Positions 1 to 12,900 of a stretch of DNA of 64,000 nt are shown here, piece after piece. The stretch is from Rhyzopertha dominica. Its lineage: Eukaryota > Arthropoda > Insecta > Coleoptera > Bostrichidae. A program made the translations under genes and the position numbers. Each line of letters begins with the position of its first letter. The first letter of the stretch is position 1. Below the pieces are notes generated by a model. The model had not been told where the DNA came from. It made no database searches and worked only from the letters and a program-made list of their open reading frames with translations. The DNA is taken from NCBI GenBank assembly GCA_025024175.1, contig QCXZ01000137.1, forward strand, positions 81,282,680 through 81,346,679, read 5' to 3'.

Positions 1-485
1 TTGGAGTTACAAATTACATGATAAGTACTTTAATGTTAATAATAATGTTAAAAGAAAATTTTCAGTATTCTGGGAGTTTTTTAAGTGTCATATTTTTTAC
101 AAGTTGTTTGTTTAAATTTTGGGTTCTCGTAAGGACAAATTTTATTTCCGCTCTAAAATAAAATACATTGTGTTGAAAAGAGTCGAAAATATTCAATTTA
201 ATAAGCAACCTGTTTCGTAGGCACTATTAATCTATTACCCCGTCAATAAGTTAAACGTAGTAAAACTAATTGTGAAATAAGCCTTCAAATCATCATCATC
301 ACAAGATGGATAGTTCCATTTAAAATTTTTAAAGGGGTGTCTACCCTGCTCAGAGAGTAAGCGCTATCCATTAAAAACTTATCTCAAAAGTTGTCCCCCT
401 GCAAACAAAAGTTTACCTGTTTTTGCAAATTTTTAAATTTTTGCTATATTTATTTAAGGTGTGAAGTTTTCAAAAAATCACCCTG
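1..485 (+). mobile_element. DD41D mariner-like element, 3' end (copy 1)
   Basis: Bases 1-485 match the 3' part of the fuller element at 54944-57221 almost base for base, including the block ending TCAAAAAATCACCCTG followed by TA (486-487). It contains the 3' subterminal region and terminal inverted repeat only; the transposase is cut off by the window edge. It lies in the intron just upstream of the first visible Sb exon. A small open frame at 391-588 is a chance frame within it. Confidence 0.88.
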
Positions 486-771
486 TATATGTAAACCAAT
501 TACCCCGATTAAAGAATTCTACACACCCTTAAAAACAAAAACACCAAACGAAACAAGAAGCAGTATACTGGGTGAGTTTTTTGGATAACCAGTACCTATA
601 GGGATCTCGAAAATTAGCAGAACTAGAAATGTTAGAACTTATTGTTTAAGTAGTTTGTTGTATGCATTAGTGTTGTAATGATGGTTACCTCAGAGAAGAT
701 ATTAATTATTAATTAAGATATTAATAAAAACGAGTCTCTACTACTTTGAAATTTCTTTTAAAATGTCGTAG

Positions 772-926
772 GTGACAACGGAACCCGGTTTCGTTACGCG
801 ATTTAAAGTAAAGCCCAGTAGTAACAAGCCTAAGCCGACCAAGAAGCCAATATCAAACACCACCAACAAAAATTCGACAAAGATGGGCAACAAAGGACCA
901 AAACCACCTATAATAACAACTTTGAG
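772..926 (+). CDS. Sb: Sb coding exon: stem region part 1
   Basis: The acceptor is ...gtcgtag before 772 and the donor is gtaagt from 927. The exon opens in phase 0 (VTTEPGF...) and ends with two bases of a codon (AG). It encodes about 51 residues rich in Lys, Pro, Asn and Thr, as expected for the extended extracellular stem between the clip-like domain and the protease domain. No cysteine is present. The start in phase 0 means at least one more coding exon lies upstream. Confidence 0.8.
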
Positions 927-3900
927 GTAAGTCACTTTCCATTCTACAACTATTACTATACATTTTCCACATTATTTTTAAGCTGCGTCATGGAAATGCT
1001 CAGTCTAGATGGAGTACATCCAGGATTTTACTTATAGCTTCAATACTGTAGAATTTTTAATTCTACTTGCTCCCTGAAATATTGTTAAACTCTCATTTGT
1101 ACAAATTACGTATTGTTGTGTGTACGTTCACTTTCAGACCTCCACCTCAGCCAACTGTCAACTCACCGTCCATTTTAGTGCCAGTAACAAATCCACCGGT
1201 TCAGAAAGTAACTTCAAGCCCAGTTCTGAAACCAACGTCTACCATTACTGGCGTGTCTGCATCGAGCGCTGAAAGTGTAGGTATGTCGCCTTTTCCACGT
1301 TCTGTATATTCTTGCTTCAAGAGTAAACAAAAAGGAAATCGTATCAAATTTATTTCTGCAAAGCATGAAATTGAAAGTAAGTTCATTCACAACAAGAACA
1401 ACATCAAGAATAAGTTCCTGTAAAATAACTCCTGTTTGGCAAAAATTAAAAGAGACCAATAAGAATTCAACTTATTTTCAAGTTATTTTAATTTATTTTT
1501 ATTATAAATAATAAATATAGCTGCTTTTACCTGATTAGTATCTTCTGAGACTGCATATATGATTCATTTGGTATATAATTAATAAAGTATGTGTCAGTGC
1601 CGAAATATATCCATTTGTGGACGCAAAAGCATTTCGCGTTCGAGATACAAACAATATTTTTTTCGAAAACTGCAAAGAACGAGATAATTGTATGTTTAAC
1701 AATTTAATTTATACTTGAAATCATTTAAACTACTGTTTGATTCAAGACATTTTAGGTTCGGTGACGTCTGCCATAACGATAGCACCTAATAAACAATAAA
1801 CGTTGTTTGTCAGAAAAAGTAATTTCAGAATTATAATATATTGTAATTATTCGTATTCGANAGGGTGTGAAAGAGTGTTTAATTGAAAATGAGCTCGGAA
1901 AGTGAAGAGGAGCATTTACTGGGAGAAGTATTGGAAGCGACGCAAAGTACTGTTTCACAATTAATCTCAAACAAATCATCGAGACAGTACGATATCGCCT
2001 ACAACAAATTTAAAGCGTGGTGCAGGTCAAAGAAAATTCAAAAAGTGTCGGAAGCGGTATTAAGGGCATATCTCGAACATAAAATTAATAAAGTTAAACT
2101 TTCGACATTATGGTCAGTATATTCAATGCTAAAATGTACACTGAATGCCAAAGAAAATGTAAATACCAGGAAATTTTCGAAACTAATACTATATTTGAAA
2201 AGCAAATCAGTTTGATACCGTCCAAAAAAGGGCAGAATTCTAACGAAAGAGAAAATTGAGAGATTTTTGCAACAGGCATCTGATAGTAGATTTAATAATA
2301 ATAATAATAGGACTTGATTTAAACATATTATTGGGCGAAGTCTAGCATAGCTCAACCACTCAACCCAAAATAAAATAGAAACTTAGTTCAATATGAGAAA
2401 TAAACAAACCAAAAACATAAACAACCATAGTACCATACTATACTATAATTGCAAGCTAATAACTGCAGAGCATATATTAGTAAACAAATCAACGTGTTCA
2501 TTATAACATTTTATAGCATTGTAAGTAAAAGACCGCGTGTATAAGGATGTTCGGAAGCTAGGCATTGATAAATGGTGGACATACCTAAGAGATAAATCAG
2601 TGCAATGCAAGCTGCGACGACTATGAAACTTATCACGCAAGTATTTTGGCCAAGAGGATCGACAGACACGAAACAAGAAAGTTGCAAGGTGGTAATGAAA
2701 AAGTTGATCAATTTTTAACCATTTAAGTTGCTGTATGTACTTACTGATATGAGCATACTTTTTTAGTCCAAATATGAATCTGCAGCAGTTATTCTGCACC
2801 TTCTGAAGCCTGTATTTATTAACGGCATCAAGACAAGGAAAATATACTGTAAAACAATAAAGTAGGTGAGGGATTACCAGAGATTCGCATATTTTTTTTA
2901 AGTTTAAAGTTGAGGATAAGCTGATTAGAGTACAAGAGCTTTAACGCAACATAACATTTTTTAATAACAGAAGACACGTGATTTTTAAAACGAAGGTCAT
3001 TATCTATACTTAAACCAAGACTTTTGATCCTTTCATATACAGGCAGTTGATTATGGTCCACATGTACATTAATATCATCCTCCACAAAACATTTTTGTGG
3101 CGATTTCGATGCAAAGTATACTACAGAACACTTACTGCTGTTCAACTTTAAGTTAATGCTACTAGAACATTCACTAATGTTGCCTAGTTCTTCATTCATT
3201 TCTAAGCATGCCCTCTCTATGTTCTGCGGGTTGAAATGGTGTAAAAGGTAAGCATTGTCAGCGTATGCCACGCAAGTTGAAAATTTGGGTTTCGAGAGTA
3301 AATCAGCGGTGTAAATTAAAAACAGCAAGACTCGCTGGCACCTATTGAGCAAATAAGATCGGAAGAAATCAACAGGAACCTCATCAAAACCGTAGTAAGT
3401 CAAATTACTACAAAGCAACACATGATCCAGTGTATCATCACAAGCTTTCGAAAAATGCAATGAGACCAAAAGACTTGCCCTGCCAGCATCGAGGGATCCA
3501 ATGCACTCGTCCACCGAATTAGTCAACGTAGTTGTTGTACTGCACGAAAACCTGCCTGGTTTTCTGGTATAATTTTGGCCTCAGAAACATAATTATATAT
3601 TTGTTTATGAAGAAACTTTTCACATACCTTAGACAACACAGGCAAGATGCTGATTGGTGTCAAATCGGATACAAATTTAATTTCATCAGTTTTAGGCAAA
3701 GGTCGTATTAAAGCGAGCTTACACTCATCGGGATAATAACTGTGCTCGAAACAACAATTGATAATGTGAGCAACATAGTTGCAAATAACAGGGCAACAGA
3801 ATTTCAACATCTTAGAAGAAACGCCGTCGTGTCCAACTGCATTTGATTTCAAAGCAAGAATAACATTAGCAACATCTTCAGGGGAAATTAATTTAATATA

Positions 3901-6900
3901 AAATATAGTATTTTCTAAAAACAATAGTATTTTGCAGCTAGGTGACAAAAACTTTCCCTTTGTCAACAGAAAATTTAACGAAAATGTGAGCTTTTTAAAT
4001 TTATTGTATGTTTGATGGCGTTTGATTAGTAGTTACAGTAGCCAGTAGCATACAGTTCTACGCTACAGATAGAGTGATAAAGAACAGTAGTTTTTTACTA
4101 CGGCGCACCAGTGCAAAAATGATTAGTATAACTTCTCTGAAACGACCANCAAAAATTACTTGCATTTCCTTTTGTGCAAAGGAAAGCGAAAGCTTTGGAA
4201 CAAGCCCAACTGATCTAAGTGAGCTACGAACAACTGCAAGAAGTATCTCCTTACAAATAGGTGCTGTACTACCGTCATTCGTCTTGGGGGGGAGAAAAAC
4301 TACCCCTTCCACCCCATAAAGCCCCGCAACTATTATTACCCTCGCCGCAATTCTTCTCCAAACAGTTACATTTCCCAGCACCACCGCCCGGAAAGCCTTA
4401 CAACAAATCACTCTCCGCTCGCCGCATCCTGAATTATGGAATGCCGTGAGGGTGTTAACGTCCGCGTCTGAATTTCAGGTTGCGGTTCCCCGCCGCTGTT
4501 CCCGCGACCACAGACGAGGATAGTTGGCGGCAAGAACGCCCCCTTCGGCCGGTGGCCCTGGCAGGTAAGATAACCAGTTACGAATGTCTCTAAGCTCATT
4601 TTCGGGGCTTTGTTATCATCAGTGTCAAGTGAAGGGGGTTTATTTGTCAACTTTGGCAAGATCTAGGAATTGGAGTTACAAGGGGTCGTTCAAGAATTGA
4701 TTGTGAACATGCAGGGTAGAGCGACGAGATTTCAAAGAAGCTATCATGGAAGAATTTCAAAATTTTGATTTGTTAAGTTAAATCGGAAGTTGACGCTAGA
4801 TATGGTATTTTTTAATAATAATAATATTTATTTTCCTATAGGTTAAACAGTTAATAACAGGAAAATAACAGTTGAAAAAATAACATGAAGTGTAACACAC
4901 TGTTATGACATAATAAATACGTAAGTAAGAATTTAGGATGGCATTGCCATCTGTCAGCATTACACTGACATGTTGACAAAGCCACCTAGCTGCCTTTAGG
5001 AAGTAGTACCCGTTAAGACAGCCAGGTGGCTTTGTCATCATGTCAGTGTAATGCTGACAGATGGCATTGCCATCCTATATTCCTACTTACATCATACCAA
5101 TGCTTTGGTATATAAGCAAAACCAGTTCTATGCCGTGCTGTCTACACTAGACCTAAACTGCACTGATGAGCTGTAATGACAGCGAAATAGATCCATCTGC
5201 AGTTGATTGAGGTGCAGACAGCACAGCATAGACATGCATTTTAAATAAATACATATTGGAAATTAATAATACCTTACCCTAACAAAATAAGCATAATATA
5301 CACGTTAACTGAAAACGTACTAAGAATTAACATATTCAACAATTTAGTTTAAAATAGCAGATTTACAGTTATAGTGCATATCGCAAGAACTACAAATACA
5401 GTTAAAATGGCGGCACATAAGCACTAATGGCTATCTTAGAAGCACATTCGATCGACCAACGGAATAGGAAAAAGTTAGGTTCCGACGAGAACTGACACGG
5501 GGCACAGCATAGTTAATCTTTTCAAGCAACCAACTACAATCTAAATTATGGTTCACTAGATTATAAAAAATGCGATAATAATACATGTACTGCAAGTTTC
5601 CAGTGAGCAAAATTAAACCTGCTCAAAAGAATTTGGTGATCAATTCCTCTGGGCGGATAAAAACCATCGATTAAAAATGACAAAAAGAAATTTTCTTTGT
5701 ACATATTCCAGTTGATCTATATAACATCTATAGCCTAGTACGAATAAGAGAACAATATAGTAATTGTAAAGTGCGTAAATTAGTGAATTCCTTTCAATTT
5801 CTATAAATGAAACCATAAGAGTTGTATGATTTTGCAAATATATCTAAGATATAGTCGTTAAATGTAAGCTTTTGATCAAATATGATTCCGAGATCCTTAT
5901 ACTTATTAATTCTATTTAGGACTTCATTGTTGATTTGATATTGATAAAGTAATATATTATGTCTACGAGTGAACGAAAGCACATTGCATTTTGGAACATT
6001 TAAATCTAATCTATTCAGATCACACCACGTTGTTAAAGAATTTAAGTCGTTTTGAATGATCAAATAGTTGTCTGAAGAAGAAATGTTAGTGAATAAATTA
6101 AGGTCGTCTGCAAACAATAATTTATAGCAATTTAATGAGTCTGAAACTAAGTTAGCGTAGCGAACCCTACTTTCTCTCCCAATAAGATGTGATTTAAACA
6201 GTTGAATAAGTGCGGGAGAGCAACCAAACCCTTCCAATTTAGCTAGGAGACTGTAATGATCAATTCGATCAAACGCATTTCGAAAATCATTAAATATGAC
6301 GTCAACTTGACCTTGAGAGTCAAGTACTTCAGAAACAAATTGGCTGAAGCAGGCCAAGTTGGTCACAGTGGACCTCTTGGGCTTAAAACCATGCTGAAAT
6401 GGTGATATAAAATTATTAACACATTTGACGATGTTCTTATGCATTAAAGATTCGAAGACTTTGGCAAAATTACAGATGAGTGAGATTGGCCGATAGTTTT
6501 CAATATTATTGATGTTACCTTTTTTAATATAGGACATATGTAGGTTGACTTCCAGATCTCTGGAAATTTTGATGTTTGAAGTATATGGTTGAAAATATAA
6601 TACAGAGAGGAGTTGCAAAAATTCAGGCACAGTCTTTTAAAAGAAAACTAGGTATTCCATCTACACCAGCAGAATTTTTAGAGTTCTTTAGTGCATTTAA
6701 AATTTAATTTTCAGTAAAATGATTCAAGGAGGCAGACGTTGGATAGACTTTTGTATTTAAGTTAAAAGCAGGGTCGGATTGACGAAAAACATTATTAAAA
6801 AAGAAGCTAAAAGCATTGGCAATGTCTTGTGGATTTCAAATTTCACGATCGCTAAAGCGCATGACGCCAGGAAATCTGGTGTTTCCTTTCTTCCTTTGAA

Positions 6901-9900
6901 TAAACGACCAAAATTTACACGGATCGCTATTTATAATTTTTTATGCTGCATAAATTAAAGATTTGCTTCTACTCCGATACTGTTTGAATAGATTGAGATA
7001 AAAGCTTGTTTTATGCTTCTTTTATTTTATAAACATTTTGTGTTTGAAACGAATACATTTGATAATTATAGAACCAAATCATGGCGGGTATTGACGACGA
7101 TGATTTGAAACCAATAAAAGTAACATCTAATCCTATGTTATATTCGTAACATGTTGTTTGTATTTCCTTGAACACAGAAGTTGAAAAATCTTGTCTGTTG
7201 TTGCTAATATTTTGTACACTGTGTCCATAATTATCTCCCTTTTTGTGAAGCGGAATTGCCTTTCATTCAATGTTTCTGGGATTCCTTCTTGTTGCCGTTA
7301 TTCCACTTCCGCTTGGACTTTTGTTGTCCTTTAAAGGACATTATTTTCTCCACTTCGGTACTATATTCTTCCTCATTTTCGTTATTGTCGTCCTCCGTTT
7401 AAAATATATTCCATATACTCATTCTACCTTTCTTTTGCCTTCTCTCATGGCCAGTTAATTTGCCCCCCTTATCTTTACAAAACAGAAATTCGTGCCTACA
7501 TTTACAACCGCTTGCTTTAGTCTCTGATGGATGTATCACCCACAAATAGCCATCTTACATAGTAAGATTTTTGAGCTTGTTGAATTGTAAATAAGCAATC
7601 CTCGATTCCGTCATACCGTCATGAGCAAAATCGATACTTATTCACGTCACGAGTTTAGTGTAGTGGAAAACGAACGATTTATAATGTGAGTTGACTTTGC
7701 ATCTTCAAATATTCCCGTTTTATTTGAACCATTTTTCAGCAGTTCAGAATTCATTATTCAAAACATGCTCCCTCGTATTTTACACCGCATTTATTCTGAT
7801 CGTGAACCGTTACGAAATGGAGCAAACTGACGATCTGCACCAAAAATTTCCAGCATTAAGAATGCTATTGTAATTAGATGTTGAATCGATTATAGGCTGC
7901 ATATTTAAAGAGATTATCGCTAAAGTCCAGGTAAAATGAAACTTCTACGAGAAACCTATAGCTGCTACAAAAAAAACCCACGAGGGTTTCATAGATATAA
8001 CATGTAGCCATTTTAGCTCGAAAGATTATGTCATAACGTAATAAAAACCAAGAGTCATACAAAATCTGAAAGTTAATGCTCACATACAATGAAGAATTTT
8101 GCCTGATATTGATTGGTAGCGCCATTCTTGTGGTTATAGCGTAGTGTCGTTAAATCTCGAAGGCATTTTCATATACCTAATAAAAGTTTCTTCTAAATAT
8201 TAACGTCTTCTAAGTTTATAAACCTGTTGTACCGTATCTTTTTATGTCATTTTTGAATTCTATGATAAATTTTACTTAAGCTTTATGTGAAACAGTATGT
8301 GGCTAAGTGCGACAGGTTTTTTGATATCTGATGTGAAAATCGTTAAAGTTGCACTTTATGCAACATGTAACATTTGACAGATATTAAAACAATATTACAG
8401 ATCTCTGCAATTTTAGCTGCGCAAGTATAGTTAAGTTGCAATTAAACAATGAAGACGAAGAAATAAATGTTCTGGCGTTGTTTGTTACCCATGGGGAAAC
8501 AAACACAAATGAAAACAGCATTGTTATTTGGACAGACAAGGCTAAATTTAGAAAAAACGGTATGTTTAAAGCCCGTAATATTCACTATTGGTGTGATATT
8601 CGTTTCCAAGACTCTTGACACTTTAATGTAATTTGTGCTGAAAAAACTGCATAATTTTGTGTATAATGGAAACCTCAACTCACTAAGATATTGAAAACAC
8701 TACTGTATCTGGGAAATATTGTAATTTAGCTACATAGTATGTTAAGTAAGGTCACTCTAGAATCCAAGAACGCAAAAATATGCAACCGAAGTTAGCGTCA
8801 ACTTCCGGTCCAGCGGGAAGTTGTTTTTACCTGCTAAAAAATGCGGTGTATAGGTTTGATCGTTTAGGCATTTTAAGTCTTAAAATATCACTATCGCAAA
8901 ACCAGACACAAATAAAATTCCTAAAGTTTTCTCCTATTTAACCTTCTAAAAGCCCCAAAAACTCTTTCAGCTTAAAGGGCATGATTAGCAGCAACTCTCA
9001 AATTATTCACGCAGAGTTTATGCCTTTTCTACAGCTTCGATAAAGGTTCCAGTAAGGAGGTCCTTAGAAATCAGAGTGCGCCGTAACTAAGTATTCCTCC
9101 CTTTCTCTGTCAGCTTACGTCGTCAAGTCCTTTTCCGCTGCGCATAAATCCCTAGATACCCTAAATTTGTTCGGGATTCTCATCGGAGCTTGCTGTTTAT
9201 GTGCTGACCCGGTCTGTTTACCGCCCCTTTGCTATGTCTTGCTGGAAACAAAACCTTGCAACAGCTCATAACCATCCATCAAGCCATTCGATTGTGCGTG
9301 GCGCAAAAAGTATACCCCCGAGGGCGATTCGCGCACAATATCCTTGGTGCTCTAGCTTCCTGCCGATCATCGGTGTTCTCTTGATTCCGGCAGGAAACAC
9401 TTGGGGAAAATGGTGGATGAAAACGTTTCCCGACTAGTTGTTTGTATCCTCTTATATACCGAAAACACTTGCGTTCTTTGTAAAAGAACAGAACCCCCAA
9501 GAATAGGGTCGTCCCGCACATTAAAATTTGATAGTTTTAACCTCTGCCTTTTATTGCTTACATGAATACTAGTGCCAAGCATCTATTTTGCTTTCAGATT
9601 AATTCAACTCGTAACAAACGGCTGTAGAAAAATTACCCTGTTTCAAACATTTTCTTAAATCCGCCAACAATTACGCAAAAGGTTCCTAATTTCCGTCATG
9701 CGCACTGTTGCAGCTCCCTAGGTAACTAGGTGCTCACTGTTGTCAGTTTTATAAATAGCCAGAGAAATACAAATAATGCAATGGGAGTGAGAGAGGGTGA
9801 AGGTATAAGTATAACCGTCAACGTCCATATTATAATGTAAACATGGGAATAACCTGTAACTGTTCATCAGCAGTAGTATTCTTGCAACACGGAACAAAAC

Positions 9901-12900
9901 ACTTCTTAACGTAAGCCATTCTGACATCAAAAAAACAACAGATTACCCAAATACTTCGACAACATCTTGCTCCACCAGTTAATCTGACAAACACGAAACT
10001 CGAAAGTTTGACCAAACTATGTAAACAAAAACGCATTGCTAGAGTTGTTAGGGTTATTCGTTACACATGTGACATATGCAGCACGTGCGAACGTGCGATG
10101 TTGTCAGCGGTACTTTACCGTTTTCTTCCTAACGAAGGCCAGAGATCGTCCTGACAGCTTCAAAATTTATCATATCGTTGTCATACGAAAGTATACAAAC
10201 TAAACATTATCAAGCTTCAAGCGTCGTTTAATTCCTCATAATAAAAACATTAGTTCTAAAGCAGGTTCGATGGTTAAAGTGCTTTCGTATTTCAGCAAAA
10301 GGCCAGTGAATGCGCTTATTATATTGAACTGTTCATTATAGAATAAACTGACTGAAGGATGATTCAAGTTATTTTCACAAATACGCCTTAAGTTGACCTA
10401 GGTATCAATGTCACAATGCCAGTTTACGAGTACATTCCTCACGGTGTCGCGAAAATTTGCCCACATTGGCAACGCGACGCAGCTCAAAAAAAAATGTAAA
10501 CAAATATTCCTTGCAATGCCGCTAGAGCACTGGCTATTATTGGTGTTTCTCGCTGTCGTCAGCATGCGAACCTTTTACGTCATCTCCGTGGCGGAATATC
10601 GAGACGTTTGAAACTGATATTGAAAAATTCATAGTTTCACATTTTTTCTCGGCAAAGAAGAACCTGAAAAAATCGCAAAAAAATGTCTTTGTGCATCAAT
10701 TTTTATGTACATTTTAAATGTAAAATAAAATAATTGTGGGAAGACCCCATTGTGTGATGCAAGTTCAAACAAAATTTTTAAATAAATAAGCAGGTGTCAT
10801 AGACAGAATGTGCCAACCTGATTAAGTTTAAACCGATCGAGGAGGAAGGAACTATCTACAAAGATTGCAAGTGTAACCGAAACGTCAGAAGTAGAAGAAC
10901 TGGTATTCTTCTTTGTTATGATGATGTTGAAGTGTTAATATGCCATTTTCGCTAACGCACTATGTAATATTGTAGGTATCTGTCAGGAGGACATCGTTTT
11001 TTGGATTTTCCAGTACACATAGATGCGGAGGAGCCATTCTCAATGAAAACTGGATTGCTACTGCAGGACATTGCGTAGACGAGTAAGTAGTCCTAAAGAT
11101 GTTGCTCCTCATTTATATTTTAATTTAGTTTTTATTATATCTCAATCTCGCACAGAATTGCTATTTCCTTGAATGATGTAAGAACAAGGATTTTCTCCAA
11201 ATTGTAATTTTACGACATGCCATAAGAGGTTTAGGTAGTTGTTTTCTAGTCCCTGTGGAACAGACATTTTGATTCCCTCGGACTAACTTTTTTCTGACGT
11301 ATAGGAGTCCTCATTTATAATTTACAATCTATGTAACCCAGTCGTGTCTAGAGCTTTGGGCATACAAACTTTTAACTCTTAACTTCTATTTCATATAAGA
11401 CTCATATTACTCGCAGCAACTTCAAACAAACTTTTTAATATCCAACTTTATTTCCAGTTAGACTGTTGGCCGTGCGAGGCAAGTCGTAAAACTTGCCAAT
11501 TTGCTTTGTGCTATAAAGCACTACAGCGCAATATCGCCTTGATGCAGTTGTATGGTTTGGAGTAGAAAAAGAACTAATGCACTCGTGTCCGTTGCGTGTT
11601 TACCCCAAAACCACAGTCCATTATTTCGGCCTGTCTTGAAATATTTTGGTTAGTTCATTCGCAACTTCTTGTGTGCTATAGGCGGGAGCTCCATCTTTTT
11701 CATAAAAATACGATCCATATACATTTAGTAGCAAATTTTCAGAAAGGTAGAATATTTAAATATAATGCAGAATCCAAGTACTAGAGGTAAAAAGATGCCG
11801 GAACTGATTCTTTATATTTAAAACAAATACATTAAAACCAAATTTCAATTGAAAATTATTATCCCGTTTTATGTTACGTAATATGAGGATAAACTTCAAA
11901 ATTAGCTGCAATCAAAATTTCATTCTTTTATTTGTCTTTATTTTACTTTATCTTCGCCTCATATTGCCATTTACATTCCTTCTTACTCCTCGAAAAACAG
12001 TTATTTTTGAGAGGTCAAATCTTTTTTGTATTGGATATCCACATCCCCATAAATCAAGAAACGTTTACGTACCATGTGCTAAATTATTTATTTTTGTTCC
12101 TAGTTGTTCATGTAAATTGGATTATCGAAATATCACTACACCATTCCTTCTTCCAGGAATTGTCTGTTATAAATTAATTATAAGTCTGGATGTATCCACA
12201 TGTATCTCTAGAAAGGCTTCATAGTAAATAAAATGCCGTATGCTCTTTTTAATTGACCGTTGATCTACAAGTGAGTCTTGCTGTACCATTTATAAAAGCT
12301 CAGCAGTTTTTTAATGCTGCTATATTTGTTGCAACTGCATTAGAATAGTATTATTTTGGCATGGAATTTGATTCAAATTGTCTATGAGAAAGGACTTGTC
12401 ATTAAAAATATTTTTATAACCTTGGCGGCTATGATATACCTAGACATACAAGTTGCAGTTAATCCCAGTATCTCTTCTAAATGATTATACCTATTATGAT
12501 GAACAACTCTATCCAATAAAATACACATTCCGTCAACATTGTTAGGTTTACAATTTATTCTAATTTCGATGATTGTGAAATAGGGCCTCTCAGTCTTCTA
12601 ATATCCCGCTTTATAAATTTAGAATATATAGTAAACTTCCTATCACTTTATATCTGTCCAGATTCACTTAGCCATAAGTAAGCGAGTTTATTTTAACGTA
12701 GAAATATTGAGGCCATTCCCTATACGTCATTGCTAAATAAGTATTTTTTAAATTCCTACGTTAAAAGCAAAGTTTACGGTTGACGTTTTCGTATTACTTC
12801 GCCGGAACTCTCTACTAATAATTGTAAATGACAGGTTTGAAGCAAACGAACTAGTGGAATACAAAACCTGAGACCCTCCTCATTTAAGAAATAATCCCCT

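Noticed and set aside
1067..1423. A 118-residue + strand frame with an ATG.
   Set aside because: Only 1138-1280 is exon; the rest is read-through into intron on both sides.
2291..2310. Short (TAA)n runs as independent microsatellites (also at 44433).
   Set aside because: Both directly follow LINE 3' ends and are better explained as LINE tails.
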